A DNA stretch of 64,000 nt from Elusimicrobiota bacterium (GTDB lineage Bacteria > Elusimicrobiota > Elusimicrobia > UBA1565 > UBA9628): the NCBI GenBank assembly GCA_016218575.1, contig JACRDN010000017.1:1-64000 (forward strand), written 5' to 3'. Position numbers and translations under genes: made by a program. Shown here piece by piece: positions 26,242 through 37,520 of the stretch (positions are counted from its first letter, which is position 1; each line of letters opens with the position of its first letter). The notes beneath the pieces are model-generated. The model saw nothing but the letters and a program-made list of their open reading frames with translations. It searched no databases and was not told the origin of the DNA.

Positions 26242-26567
26242 CAGTCGAACTTCTTGGACTTGCCGCAGCCGCAGGAGCCCTTTTCCTGGGGGTTCTTGAT
26301 CTTAAAGCCCGAACTCATGGCGTCCTCGCTGTAATCAATGACGGCCTGCTCGAGGAAGGGGAGGCTGTTGTTGTCTAGCAGAACCTCGAAGCCCGGCTGA
26401 ACCAGCACGATGTCCTGGGGCTTCTTGTCGTCGAATCCCATGCTGTACTCGTAGCCGGCGCAGCCCGAGGGCTTGAGGGTCACGCGCAGACCCTTGCCTT
26501 TCGAGCTTTCGTCGCTCTGGAGGAAGGACTGGATTTTTTCAACGGCCTTGGGGGTTAAAGTGAGCAT
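26241..26567 (-). CDS. A-type iron-sulfur carrier (IscA/ErpA-like), copy 1
   Basis: This 108-residue HesB/IscA-family protein has cysteines in SGCAGYEYSMGF and CGCGKSKKF. The start at 26567 (MLTLTPKAVEKIQ) is chosen because it matches the start of its neighbour (MISLTPKAAQKVQ) and lies five bases from a TTGACA/TATACT promoter. An upstream in-frame start would read through that promoter. Tandem divergent carriers suggest specialised client proteins, for example those of the nearby Mrp protein, but this is inference. Confidence 0.9.
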   Translation of the reverse strand: MLTLTPKAVEKIQSFLQSDESSKGKGLRVTLKPSGCAGYEYSMGFDDKKPQDIVLVQPGFEVLLDNNSLPFLEQAVIDYSEDAMSSGFKIKNPQEKGSCGCGKSKKFD

Positions 26568-26572
26568 GAGAT

Positions 26573-26602
26573 AGTATACCTTCCGTCGAGAATGCGTGTC
26601 AA
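26573..26602 (-). promoter_or_regulatory. Leaderless-type promoter of the Fe-S carrier operon
   Basis: On the minus strand TTGACA (26602-26597), an 18-nt spacer and TATACT (26578-26573) precede the ATG by only five bases. Transcription would begin at the start codon itself. This is the strongest match to a sigma70 consensus in the window. Confidence 0.7.
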
Positions 26603-26680
26603 TTGGACGTTGGGGTGACAAAAAGTGACTAATGCTCTCTTGTTGTTGTCCCTGGACCGGTCTATATAAGAAGAAGGCAT

Positions 26681-28611
26681 ATGAGAACAGCAATTTTTAT
26701 GGCATTGCTGGGATCGGGCTGGGCTGCTCGGGCCCAGGAGTCGACTCCTTTCGAGTATTTACAAGAGGAAGCGCAGGTCGTTTCCGCTTCCCGCCATTCT
26801 CCCCAGCCGGTGAGCCGGGCTCCGGCCACGGTTTACGTGGTCACGGCCCAGCAGATCCGGGCTTCGGGTGCGCAGACCATTTGGGACGCCCTCAGGGCCG
26901 TGCCCGGGGTGGACGTCATGGCCACCAGGACCTCCCAGGGCGAGGTCGGCTCCGCGGCCTCAATAAAGCCTTGAGCAACCGGACCTTGGTGCTCCTGGAC
27001 GGCAAGACCGTGCTCAACGGCTATTTCGATTTCGCGGTCTGGGAGGAGATCCCGGTCACTTTGGAGGAGATAGACCGCATCGAGGTGGTGGAGGGGGCCG
27101 TGTCCGCGCTGTACGGGGCCAACGCCTTGGGCGGGGTGATCAACATCATTACCAAAAGCCCGCGGCAGATAGAGGGGGGGGCCGTTTCCTACGGGTTCGG
27201 GGGGCGCTCCACTCAAATCGGGAGCGCGCTTTACGGAAGGGAGAAGGGAAACTGGGCCTATAAATTCGGGGCGGGCTGGCGGAGCACGAACCGCTTCGAG
27301 GATGCCGGGGCTTTGGCCTCCCAGACGGGGAAATTCCACGCCTGGGTCGGGCGCAGGCTCCTCGAGGACGGGGAATGGAGCGCGTCCGGGGGGATTTCCG
27401 AGATCAAGACCCAGGTCACCACGGGAAACAACGGCACCGCGGTGGGAGCGGGTCCCACGGGATTTGCCAGAACCGACTTGAGGGTCAGGGACTCGCGGGC
27501 TCGTTTCTTTTGGAATCGCAGCCGCCTCGAGGCGCGGGATTTCGCCGCTCTCCAGAGCCCCAACATGGACTATGACACCTATGATTTGACCCTCGACCGG
27601 GTCTTCGATCTGCCCTTCGCCCACTCCCTGGTGGCGGGGGGCGGCTATCGCAAGAACACTCTGCGGTCCAGGATTTTCCAGCCGGGCCTCTTGGAGCAGG
27701 ATCTTTGGGCCCTATTTCTCGAGGATCAATGGGAGGCCGGCGAGAACTGGACCGCGGTCGCCAGCGCCCGGCTCGACCGGCATCCCCTGGCTCCGCTCAA
27801 CTTCTCGCCGCGGGGAAGCTTAATCTACAGCCGTTCGTCCCGGCACGTTTTTCGATTCTCGGCGGGAACCTCGTTTCGTAACCCGACTTTGCTCGAGAAC
27901 TACTTGAATCTCGTGCGCAGCGATCCCAGCACCACGGCCCCGTTCACGACCCAGGAAACGACCTTGTCGGGCAGCCCGAACCTTAATTCCGAGAGGATCG
28001 CCTTGTTCGAGCTGTCCCACGCCGGCGCTTTCGAGCGAGTTAAGACCCGGGTCGCGGCCTTCCACTACCGCCTGGCCGACGTCATAGCCACCACCCCGGC
28101 CGCGGTCACCTGCGGCTTGGCCTGCTTTCCGACTCTCAAGGTCAATACTTCCTTCGCCAATCAAGGCCAGACCAAAGCTTGGGGCGGGGAAGCCGGGGTC
28201 GAGGCGCTTTTGGCGCGCCATTGGAAGGGGCTGGCCAACTATTCCTACCAGAGCCTGACCGACGACCGGACGGCCCTGGCCTTGAGCGCGCCGAGGCATA
28301 AGCTCAACTCAGGCTTGGAGTATGGCTCCGGAGGGTTTCTCTTCAATCTCCGGGCCCATTGGGTGGACAAAACCTTCTGGAACCGCAACAGGAGCGGCAC
28401 CGCCGTGGAATACGCCAAGGTTCCCGATTACCTTCTCTTGAACGCGAACGCCTCGTATTCTTTCCGGGGCTGGGAGGCTTCCGTTGGCGTCTTCAATCTC
28501 TTGAACCGGGATCATTACGAGATCCTTCCCAGGCAAAGCGCCCTTCTGCCCGGCCAGGGGGGGGAAATCATCCGCTCGCTCTGGACGGCGGGCCTCTCGC
28601 ACCGATTTTGA
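26681..28611 (+). pseudogene. TonB-dependent outer-membrane receptor, frameshifted
   Basis: The first frame (26681 onward) encodes a signal peptide (IFMALLGSGWAARAQ) and a plug domain: EEAQVVSASRHSPQP, APATVYVVTAQQIRASGAQTIWDAL and GVDVMATRTSQGEVG. It then goes out of frame at about 26951 and ends at 26974. The +1-shifted frame continues exactly where relatives do: RGLNKALSNRTLVLLDGKTV, VEGAVSALYGANALGGVINIITK, and a beta-barrel ending in the aromatic WTAGLSHRF. One missing base after GGC (26950) would restore a receptor of about 643 residues. It may be a real mutation or a sequence error. BtuB/FepA-like receptors import metal chelates or cobalamin. The next ATG overlaps the stop by one base. 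Confidence 0.85.
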
Positions 28612-29486
28612 TGAATACGACATGGTTGGCTCTGCTCTCGGGCTTCTGCTGCCTCATGGCGGGCCGCTCCGCCGGTTCGCAGGAGGTCTCCGCGGTCCTA
28701 AGCTCCGACTCCTCCTATTACCGGGAAGCCCTCGCGGGCTTTCAAGAGGCCTTCGCAGAGCCCGTGGCCGCGGTCAAGCTGGACCAGCGCAGGCTCTCCC
28801 TGTCTTCCATCGCCCCCGCCGTGGTGGTGGCTTTCGGCTCCAAGGCGGCCTTGGCGGCGAGCGCGACCCGCGCGGCGATGGTTTTCTGCATGTCGCTGGG
28901 CGCCGAGATTCCGGAAAGATATTGGGGCCCGACCGTGAACATCCCCTCCCTGCCCGCACCCGCGGCGACCTTGGCCAAGCTCAAGGAGATACAGCCTCGG
29001 ATGACGACTTTGGCGGCGGTTTGGGCCTCCAAGGCCTACGAGGACGACGCTCGGCGCATGCGCCTCTTGGGCGCTCGGATGGGCGTCTCGGTCCTGCTCG
29101 TGCGCCTGCACGGTCCGGAGGCGGCCCCGGACGCCTTGAGGTCCCTGCGGGGCCGGGCCCAGGCCTTGTGGCTGTTCCCGGATCCCAAAGCCATCAACGC
29201 GCAAAGCTTCGAGGTGTTCAAGAGCTACTCCTGGGCTAACCGCGTCCCGCTTTATGCCGCGTCCCCGGGCTTGGCGGAAAGGGGGGCCACGGCCTCGCTG
29301 GCGGCCGGCTACAATGAAATCGGCAGGACCGCGGCGCGCGCCGCGCGCGAGATACTGGATGGGAAGTTCGTATCGGCCAAGATATATCCGGAGCGGACGG
29401 AGGTCACGATCAATTCCGCGGCGGCGAGGAATTGCGGCCTGGAGATTCCCAAGCAGGCCCTGGCCGAGGCCAAGGTGCTGCCGTGA
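28611..29486 (+). CDS. Periplasmic substrate-binding protein, DUF534/ABC type
   Basis: This 291-residue exported protein (signal WLALLSGFCCLMAGRSAGS) has the two-lobed pattern of ABC-type substrate-binding proteins of the YtrB/DUF534 kind: SDSSYYREALAGFQEAF, VVVAFGSKAALAAS, LKEIQPRMTTLAAVWASK, QALWLFPDPKAINAQSFEVF and ASLAAGYNEIGRTAA. No permease or ATPase follows. Instead it lies between a TonB receptor and a sensor kinase, all overlapping by a few bases, so it may present ligand to the kinase rather than to a transporter. That coupling is inference. Confidence 0.75.
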   Translation: MNTTWLALLSGFCCLMAGRSAGSQEVSAVLSSDSSYYREALAGFQEAFAEPVAAVKLDQRRLSLSSIAPAVVVAFGSKAALAASATRAAMVFCMSLGAEIPERYWGPTVNIPSLPAPAATLAKLKEIQPRMTTLAAVWASKAYEDDARRMRLLGARMGVSVLLVRLHGPEAAPDALRSLRGRAQALWLFPDPKAINAQSFEVFKSYSWANRVPLYAASPGLAERGATASLAAGYNEIGRTAARAAREILDGKFVSAKIYPERTEVTINSAAARNCGLEIPKQALAEAKVLP

Positions 29487-30976
29487 GCCTGCGCTCCAAG
29501 ATGGTCCTGCTCTTTCTCCCGCTTTTCTTGTTCTGCGCGGGGCTCCTGCTTTGGCTGAGCCACCGCGCGGTCCACCAGGCCCTCCTCAAGGAGGTGAAGG
29601 CCAGGGGCTTGTGGAAGCTCGAAGCCATGGCCGCCGCGACCGCGGCGGGATTCAGGGACCGCGACGAGCAGAAGCTCCTGCCCGGCCTTCAATCGGGTCA
29701 GGAAACGGCCGGCGGGGCCTACGCCATGGCCCTGGACCCATCCGGCCTCGTCTTGGCGCACACCAACGTCATCGAGAAGGGCAGGCGCTGGCGGGATGCG
29801 GAGGCCTCTCGGGTCCTGGCCAGCGACCGGCCTGTTTTCAGAGTGACTCAACTCGACGGCGCGCCCGTCCTGGACATTTCCTTCCCGGTTTGGGCCCGGC
29901 CCAAGGCTCAAGGGGAGGAGGAGTTCCTGTTCTCTCCCGGTCCCGCGGCGCGCGGCTCCAAGCTTGGAATTCTGCGCATGGGGATTGCGTTGAAGGAGAC
30001 GCTCGGCACGGAGGCGCGGATATTCCGACGGATTTTGGGCATAGCGCTGGGGACGGGAATCCTGTTCCTGGGGATGAGCTTGCTCCTGCTGCGGCGGATA
30101 CTTCGGCCCATCCGCCTCATGAGCCAGGCCACGGCCAAGATCGGCCGCCGCGAGTATGAAGTCGAGGTGCCGGTCGACTCCTCGGACGAGTTGGGCGCCC
30201 TGGCCAGGAATTTCAATTCCATGAGCCGGGCACTGGCCCAGAGCACGGTTTCCCGGGAGGAGCTTGAGAGGAAGATGGCGGAGCTGGCGCGCTCCAACTC
30301 CGACCTCGAGCAGTTCGCCTACGTCGCCTCCCACGACCTGCAGGAGCCCCTGCGCAAGGTCGCCAGCTACGCCGAGCTCCTGGCCCGGCGCCATCGAGGC
30401 CGCCTCGACCCGGAAGCGGATAAATTCATAGATTATATCCTGGGCGGCGTGGCGCGCATGCGCGCCTTGATCGTCGATTTGCTCACATACTCCAGGGCGG
30501 GCCGGCTCGAGCGCGGTTTCTCGCGCGTGGACACGGGGGTCGTCCTCAATGGGGTGCTGGAAAACCTGGAGGCCACGATACGGGAATCCGGGGCCGAAAT
30601 CTCGCACGGGCCGCTTCCCAGCGTGGCGGCCGACTCCGTGGAAATGACCCAGCTTTTCGGAAACCTCGTCGGCAACGCGATCAAGTTCCGGGGCCCAAGC
30701 CCGCCCCGGGTCCGCGTGGAGTGCGAGGCGAGGGCGCAAGAGTGGCTGTTTTCCGTGCGCGACAACGGCATCGGGATAGACCCCCGCTACGCCGAGCAGA
30801 TATTCGTGATCTTCAAGCGGCTCCACGCGCGCTCCGAGTACCCCGGGACGGGGATCGGGCTGGCTCTCGCCAAGAAAATCGTGGAGAGGGCGGGAGGCAG
30901 GATTTGGGTCGAGTCCCAACTCGGACGCGGGAGCGTGTTTTATTTCACTTGGCCGATGGAGGGCGCAGATGACTGA
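29483..30976 (+). CDS. Membrane sensor histidine kinase
   Basis: This 497-residue two-component kinase starts at GTG 29483 in a GTGA overlap with the binding-protein gene. A first TM (residues 8-28), a periplasmic sensor region of about 150 residues and a second TM ([20 protein letters not shown]) are followed by HAMP. HisKA comes next with the phospho-accepting His in [16 protein letters not shown]. HATPase_c has N box [12 protein letters not shown]1 [17 protein letters not shown] and G2 [12 protein letters not shown]. The HisKA type resembles phytochrome-related kinases. It overlaps the response regulator gene by 8 nt, so they form a cognate pair. Confidence 0.93.
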   Translation: MSLRSKMVLLFLPLFLFCAGLLLWLSHRAVHQALLKEVKARGLWKLEAMAAATAAGFRDRDEQKLLPGLQSGQETAGGAYAMALDPSGLVLAHTNVIEKGRRWRDAEASRVLASDRPVFRVTQLDGAPVLDISFPVWARPKAQGEEEFLFSPGPAARGSKLGILRMGIALKETLGTEARIFRRILGIALGTGILFLGMSLLLLRRILRPIRLMSQATAKIGRREYEVEVPVDSSDELGALARNFNSMSRALAQSTVSREELERKMAELARSNSDLEQFAYVASHDLQEPLRKVASYAELLARRHRGRLDPEADKFIDYILGGVARMRALIVDLLTYSRAGRLERGFSRVDTGVVLNGVLENLEATIRESGAEISHGPLPSVAADSVEMTQLFGNLVGNAIKFRGPSPPRVRVECEARAQEWLFSVRDNGIGIDPRYAEQIFVIFKRLHARSEYPGTGIGLALAKKIVERAGGRIWVESQLGRGSVFYFTWPMEGADD

Positions 30977-31400
30977 AAAAATCGCGGAGATCCTGCTCGT
31001 CGAGGACGACGAGGGGGACGTGGACCTCATCAAGGAGGCCTTGAAGGAAAGCAAGCTCCACATCCGCCTGAACGTGGTGGACGACGGAGAGAAGGCCATG
31101 GCCTGCCTGCGCCGCCAGGGGGAGTACTCGGGGATATCTCGCCCAGACCTCATCCTGCTGGACTTGAACCTTCCCAAGAAGGACGGGCGCGAGGTTCTGC
31201 GCGAGCTGAAAGGGGACTCGGCCTTGAGGTGCATCCCCGTGGTGGTCTTGACCACCTCGGACGCCGACACGGACGTGCGCAACGTCTACGACCTCGGGGC
31301 CAACTGCTACGTCACCAAGCCAGTGGGATTTGCGCAGTTCTCCAGAATCGTGCAGGCCATCGAGGACTTTTGGTTCACCGTGGTGAAGCTTCCGACATGA
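30969..31400 (+). CDS. Single-domain response regulator (Rcp1-like)
   Basis: This 143-residue CheY-like receiver has no output domain. The acidic pair ([12 protein letters not shown]), phosphorylated Asp in [12 protein letters not shown], Thr (VVLTTSD) and Lys ([11 protein letters not shown]) are intact. The [11 protein letters not shown] and [18 protein letters not shown] signature is that of Rcp1-type regulators, which pair with phytochrome-like kinases. As it cannot bind DNA, its output must be a protein partner. It is the last gene of the receptor/binding protein/kinase cluster. Confidence 0.93.
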   Translation: MTEKIAEILLVEDDEGDVDLIKEALKESKLHIRLNVVDDGEKAMACLRRQGEYSGISRPDLILLDLNLPKKDGREVLRELKGDSALRCIPVVVLTTSDADTDVRNVYDLGANCYVTKPVGFAQFSRIVQAIEDFWFTVVKLPT

Positions 31401-31408
31401 GGCGGTAA

Positions 31409-31561
31409 AACAAAACTGACGGTCGGAGGCGCGCTCATGCCGGAGAGTTCGTCCGCGAGGATATCCATCACGTCCACTCGGGCAAGCACGGCGCCAAGAA
31501 CCCCAGGCCGGCCATTGCCGCAGCGCCGCCAGGGGTCATCTTCTTTCACGCGTCGGGCTAG
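31409..31561 (+). pseudogene. Remnant of a small DUF6496-like protein
   Basis: A 50-codon open stretch without a start codon contains EFVREDIHHVHSGKHGAKN followed by PRPAIAAAP. It resembles the core of short DUF6496-type proteins (EFKxGKLHSGxKxGxxVKNRKQAIAIA). The stop codon TAG is at 31559. Similarity was judged by eye over about 30 residues only. Confidence 0.3.
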
Positions 31562-31574
31562 GCCAGAAGACCAG

Positions 31575-31611
31575 TTATCCACAGGACTTCGCAGCGAAGT
31601 CCTGTGGATAT
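31575..31611. repeat. Dispersed DnaA-box palindrome, copy 3
   Basis: TTATCCACA (31575-31583) and TGTGGATAT (31603-31611) flank GGACTTCGC-A-GCGAAGTCC. Apart from the last base and a one-base centre, the inverted repeat is perfect. Confidence 0.9.
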
Positions 31612-31774
31612 CTTCTCGGGGGCGGCGAGAGCAATGGAGGTCTTGTGACGGCTTTGCTCCCGAATTGTCGCGGGAGACTTGCTTCCCAAATTCCGCCAAA
31701 AGCTGTATCATATAGACAATCCAGGGGCCGCCGCCCCTCCAATTCCCTGTTTCTTGTTATGGAGAGAGAAAACG

Positions 31775-33960
<2,186 letters not shown>

Positions 33961-33961
<1 letters not shown>

Positions 33962-35043
33962 TGCCGACCAAGGAAGAGGTCCTTAAAGCCCTCAGCGCCT
34001 GCCAGGAGCCGGAACTCGGCAAGGACATTGTGTCCTTGGGCATGGTGCAGAATATCGCCATCGAGGGCGGCAAGGTCTCCTTTGACTATGTCCTCACCAC
34101 ACCGGCCTGCCCATTGAAGGGCATGATGGAGCTCGAGGCCAAGGAGGCCGTGAGAAAGATCCCTGGGGTGAGGGAAGTGGCCGTCCGCATGACCGCGAGC
34201 GTGAAGAAAGACCCGCGCCTCGAAAACGTGATCCCTCCCGGGGTGCGCAACATCATCGCGGTGGGAAGCGGCAAGGGGGGCGTGGGAAAGTCCACCGTGG
34301 CCTGCAATTTGGCGGTGGGGCTGGTCCGCGAGGGCGCCAAGGTCGGGCTCCTCGACGCCGACATCTACGGCCCGAACCAGCCCCAGATGTTCGGGATCAC
34401 CGGCTATGAGCCCCAGGCCAATTCCCGGAACAAGCTCGAGCCCCCGGCGGGGCACGGGGTCAAGGTGATGTCCATGGGATTCTTGATGGATGCCGACGCT
34501 CCGGTCATTTGGCGGGGCCCCATGCTCCACGGGGCCATTACCCAGTTCCTGAAGGACGTCGAGTGGGGGGATCTCGATTACCTGGTGGTGGACCTGCCCC
34601 CCGGCACCGGAGACGTGCAAATCACCTTGTCGCAGTCGGTGCCTCTTATGGGTGCGGTGATCGTGACCACGCCCCAGAGCATCGCCTTGTCCGACGTTAG
34701 GAAGGCCGCGGCCATGTTCACCAAGCTCCGCGTTCCCCTTTTGGGCGTGGTTGAGAATATGGGGGAGTTTTCCTGCCCGCACTGCAGGAAGATCAGCCGC
34801 ATTTTCTCCTCGGGCGGCGCCCAGGCCTTGGCCGAGAAGTACGAGATTCCCGTGCTGGGCAGCATTCCCCTGGATCCCCTGGTCTGCGAGACCGGAGAGA
34901 TCGGCAAGCCCGTGGCCGTCTCTCATCCGGACTCGGCCCCGGCCAGGGCCTTCCAGGAGCTCGCCCAGCAGGTGGCGGCCCGCGTCAGCGTCCAGGCCGC
35001 CAAGCACAAGAATTTGGAGATCAAGTTAACATCGGCGCATTAG
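33961..35043 (+). CDS. mrp: Mrp/ApbC P-loop ATPase, Fe-S cluster carrier
   Basis: This 360-residue protein has an N-terminal MIP18/PaaD-like domain (EVLKALSACQEPELGKDIVSLGMVQNI, residues 5-90) fused to a NBP35/ApbC ATPase. The deviant Walker A GKGGVGKSTVACNLAV lies near residue 102. LLDADIYGPNQPQMFG, VDLPPGTGDVQITLSQ and the cluster-binding FSCPHCRK near 272 are intact. Such proteins bind and transfer a bridging 4Fe-4S cluster between monomers. It follows glutamine synthetase with a 1-nt overlap, and the peroxiredoxin gene lies 15 nt further. Confidence 0.95.
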
Positions 35044-35058
35044 GAGGAGGAGAGCACA

Positions 35059-35544
35059 ATGACGACAGCCACGGCCAATAAAGAGACGACCCCCATCGCG
35101 GCCGGAACCCCCGCTCCGGACTTTACCTTGCCGGACCAGGACAAGAAGGATTTCAGGCTCTCCGACCACCTCGGCAAGAAGTCCGTCGCTCTTTTCTTCT
35201 ATCCCTTGGACTGGAGCCCGACCTGCAGCAAGGAGAACGCCTGCTTTACCCAGGACCTCTCGCGCTTTGGCCAATACGCCGAGGTGGCCGCGATCTCGGT
35301 GGACTCGGTCTGGTCTCACAAGGCCTGGGCCGAGAAGCTGGGCCTCAAGCACCGGATGCTGGCCGACATGCACCGCGGCGTCATCAAGGCCTACGGCCTT
35401 TACCACCCCGGGGCCAACATCAGCCAGCGCGCCACCGTCCTCATTGGCAAGGACGGCAAGGTCGCCTGGGTGAAGGTCGAGCCCGACATCACCAAGGAGC
35501 GCGATTACGCCGAGGTCGAGGCGCAGTTAAAGAAGCTGGCCTGA
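35059..35544 (+). CDS. Peroxiredoxin (AhpC/TSA, 1-Cys or atypical)
   Basis: This 161-residue thiol peroxidase has the pattern TPAPDFTLPDQDKKDFRLSD, then LFFYPLDWSPTCSKENACF. The peroxidatic Cys is in the PxxxTxxC-type site (SPTCSKE), with a second Cys five residues later. VAAISVDSVWSHKAWAEKLGL and the C-terminal RATVLIGKDGKVAWVKVEPD complete the fold. No C-terminal resolving Cys of the 2-Cys class is visible. The ribosome binding site AGGAGGAGAG is among the best in the window. Repeat-rich DNA follows the stop. Confidence 0.92.
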   Translation: MTTATANKETTPIAAGTPAPDFTLPDQDKKDFRLSDHLGKKSVALFFYPLDWSPTCSKENACFTQDLSRFGQYAEVAAISVDSVWSHKAWAEKLGLKHRMLADMHRGVIKAYGLYHPGANISQRATVLIGKDGKVAWVKVEPDITKERDYAEVEAQLKKLA

Positions 35545-35596
35545 CCAGTGCTCTGCGAAGCCAAGGCCCGTCGCCTGACGGTGGAGCACTCCTATC

Positions 35597-35727
35597 CCCT
35601 GGGAAACGGGCAGGGCTTGGTCCAGACCAACACCTAGGTCTTAAGCGCAAGAGCTGCCCCGGGGCGATTGTTTTAAAAGTTATCCACAGAACTTCGCGGC
35701 GAAGTTCTGTGGATAACTTTGCCGTGG
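35597..35727 (+). repeat. 131-bp direct repeat, left copy
   Basis: The segment runs from CCCTGGGAAACGGGCAG to GCCGTGG. It matches 37378-37506 over its whole length, with scattered changes and small gaps. The DnaA-box palindrome is its right third. The two copies flank the FMN glutamate-synthase-like gene in the same orientation. Confidence 0.85.
35676..35720. repeat. Dispersed DnaA-box palindrome, copy 4 (perfect)
   Basis: This is the best copy: a 45-nt perfect inverted repeat with 21-bp arms (AAAGTTATCCACAGAACTTCG and its complement) around CGG. The 37-nt core is 35680-35716, with TTATCCACA and TGTGGATAA as ends. Confidence 0.95.
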
Positions 35728-35831
35728 CGTCATTATCTGCTTGTTTTTCCGGTTCGCGGGTTGTTCGCCGGGATCGTGTAGCCCGCGGGCAGCTGTGGGC
35801 TCCCATACCACAGTTGGGGCAATCAGTCCTC

Positions 35832-35860
35832 TTGACTCTATGCGGCGCAGGGCTCATACT
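35832..35860 (+). promoter_or_regulatory. Promoter of the glutamate-synthase-like gene, probably leaderless
   Basis: TTGACT (35832-35837), a 17-nt spacer and CATACT (35855-35860) end eight bases before the ATG at 35869. No ribosome binding site is present. Confidence 0.6.
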
Positions 35861-35868
35861 AGACGGGC

Positions 35869-37368
35869 ATGGTGATCGTCTGGATGACTGTCGCCGCGGG
35901 CCTGATAGCGCTTCTTGTCCACGACCGCTGCTTTTCCAAGGACAACATCCTGCGCAACTTCCCGGTGATCGGGCGCTTGCGCTACTGGCTCATCGAACTG
36001 GGGCCGGAACTGCGGCAGTACATCGTGGCGGGCAACCGCGAGGAGGCGCCGTTTAATCGGGAGGAGCGGGACTGGATCTACAGGTCCGCGCGCGGGGAGA
36101 ACAACTACTGCGGCTTCGGCACAGACGACCAGATCTACGGGATCGGCTATCCCATCATCAAGCACGCGGTGTTCCCGCATGGCGAGGAAAGTTTCACCGC
36201 CTCCATCCATGACAAACTCCACGACATCCCCTGCGCCAAGGTTCTGGGGGAGGAACACCGCAGGGCCAAGGCCTGGAGGCCTGCCTCCATCGTGAACATC
36301 TCGGCCATGAGTTTCGGCTCTCTCGGAGCCAAGGCGGTCGAGGCCTTGAACCGCGGCGCCAAGCTGGCCGGTTGTTACCATAATACGGGGGAGGGGGGGT
36401 TGTCCCCCTATCACCGGCACGGCGGGGACGTGATCTACCAGCTCGGCACAGGCTACTTTGGAGCCCGGGATATGGAGGGGCGCTTCTCCATGGACCGGCT
36501 CCTGGAAACCGTGAGCGGCTATCCATTCGTGCGCGGCGTCGAGATCAAGCTATCGCAGGGGGCCAAGCCGGGCAAGGGCGGGGTCCTGCCAGGTCGCAAG
36601 GTAACGGCCGAGATCGCGGGCATCCGGGGGGTTCGGGCCGGTGCTGACTGCGTGAGCCCGAACTCTCACCGCGAGTTCGGCGACGTGCGCTCCATGATCG
36701 CGTTCATCGAACGCGTCGCGGACGCGACCGGCCTGCCCGTGGGAATAAAATCAGCGATCGGGCATCTCGGCTTCTGGAGGGAGCTCGCGGCCGCGATGCG
36801 CGGGTGCGGCCAGGGACCGGATTGGATCACCATTGATGGGGGCGAGGGCGGGACTGGAGCGGCTCCGCTCACCTTCGCTGATCATGTTTCCTTGCCGTTC
36901 AAGTTGGGGATGACACGCGTCTACCAGATTTTTTTGGAGGAGGGCATGGCGGAGCGCATGGTCTGGATCGGGAGCGGGAAGCTGGGATTCCCCGACCGGG
37001 CCATAGTAGCCTTCTGCCTGGGCTGCGACATGGTCAACATCGCCCGCGAGGCCATGCTCGCGATCGGCTGCATTCAGGCGCAGAAGTGCCACACCGACCG
37101 CTGCCCCACCGGAGTCGCCACCCAGAGCCCCTACCTTCAGAGGGGGCTTCTTCCAGAGCTTCAGGCCCAGCGTTTCGCGCGCTTCTGCCAATCCTTGCGC
37201 AACGAGATCATGGCGGTCACCCACGCCTGCGGCTATGAGCACCCCGCCCAGTTTACCGCCGAGGACGTGGAGATCAGCTCCGGGCCCGGCCTGTTTAAGG
37301 CCTTGCGGGAAATCTACGGTTACACGCCGGCCCGCTCCTGGAGCGGCATCCCGGGCTGGAGCGAGTAG
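35869..37368 (+). CDS. FMN-binding glutamate-synthase-family protein
   Basis: This 499-residue protein equals the central FMN domain of glutamate synthase plus an N-terminal membrane helix (VIVWMTVAAGLIALLVHD). Conserved stretches are NISAMSFGSLGAKAVEALNRGAKLAGCYHNTGEGG, KLSQGAKPGKGGVLPG, TIDGGEGGTGAAPLTFADHV and the 3Fe-4S cysteines CIQAQKCHTDRCPTG. The glutamine amidotransferase and FAD subunits are missing. Such stand-alone proteins are often annotated as glutamate synthase, but their substrate and electron donor are unproven. It is flanked by two copies of a 130-bp direct repeat. Confidence 0.88.
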   Translation: MVIVWMTVAAGLIALLVHDRCFSKDNILRNFPVIGRLRYWLIELGPELRQYIVAGNREEAPFNREERDWIYRSARGENNYCGFGTDDQIYGIGYPIIKHAVFPHGEESFTASIHDKLHDIPCAKVLGEEHRRAKAWRPASIVNISAMSFGSLGAKAVEALNRGAKLAGCYHNTGEGGLSPYHRHGGDVIYQLGTGYFGARDMEGRFSMDRLLETVSGYPFVRGVEIKLSQGAKPGKGGVLPGRKVTAEIAGIRGVRAGADCVSPNSHREFGDVRSMIAFIERVADATGLPVGIKSAIGHLGFWRELAAAMRGCGQGPDWITIDGGEGGTGAAPLTFADHVSLPFKLGMTRVYQIFLEEGMAERMVWIGSGKLGFPDRAIVAFCLGCDMVNIAREAMLAIGCIQAQKCHTDRCPTGVATQSPYLQRGLLPELQAQRFARFCQSLRNEIMAVTHACGYEHPAQFTAEDVEISSGPGLFKALREIYGYTPARSWSGIPGWSE

Positions 37369-37377
37369 CGGGAAATA

Positions 37378-37506
37378 CCCTGGGAAACGGGCAGGCCTTG
37401 GTCCAGAAGCACCTACGGCTTGAGCGCGGGCGCGGCCCCGGGGCGATTGCTTTAAAAGTTATCCACAGAACTTCGCGGCGAAGTCCTGTGGACAACGCTG
37501 CCGTGG
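37378..37506 (+). repeat. 130-bp direct repeat, right copy
   Basis: This is the partner of 35597-35727. It starts nine bases after the stop of the glutamate-synthase-like gene and contains palindrome copy 5. Confidence 0.85.
37459..37495. repeat. Dispersed DnaA-box palindrome, copy 5
   Basis: TTATCCACA (37459-37467) and TGTGGACAA (37487-37495) flank GAACTTCG-CGG-CGAAGTCC. It has two mismatches relative to perfect symmetry. It separates two convergent genes. Confidence 0.9.
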
Positions 37507-37520
37507 TTCCTAAAGACGAG

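Larger units (their letters stand above)
31401..31774. other. Intergenic region with gene remnant and palindrome
   Basis: These 374 bases hold a start-less coding remnant (31409-31561), palindrome copy 3 (31575-31611) and the glutamine synthetase leader, which has a CATATAGA-type -10 near 31710 and the ribosome binding site GGAGAGAG just before 31775. No intact gene is supported. Confidence 0.5.
35545..35868. other. Intergenic region with duplicated repeat
   Basis: The 324 bases carry a 131-bp unit that recurs at 37378-37506, palindrome copy 4 within it, and the promoter of the glutamate-synthase-like gene. Minus-strand open frames through the repeat (peptide LRREVLWITF) appear in several palindrome copies and are by-products of the repeat. 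Confidence 0.6.

Noticed and set aside
35676-35720. Replication origin suggested by DnaA boxes
   Set aside because: Boxes come as isolated inverted pairs at six places. There is no AT-rich unwinding region, no dnaA/dnaN gene and no box cluster.
35489-35857. Minus-strand frame with LRREVLWITF, repeated at 37295-37495
   Set aside because: The peptide arises from translating the dispersed palindrome and the 130-bp repeat; there is no start signal and no domain.
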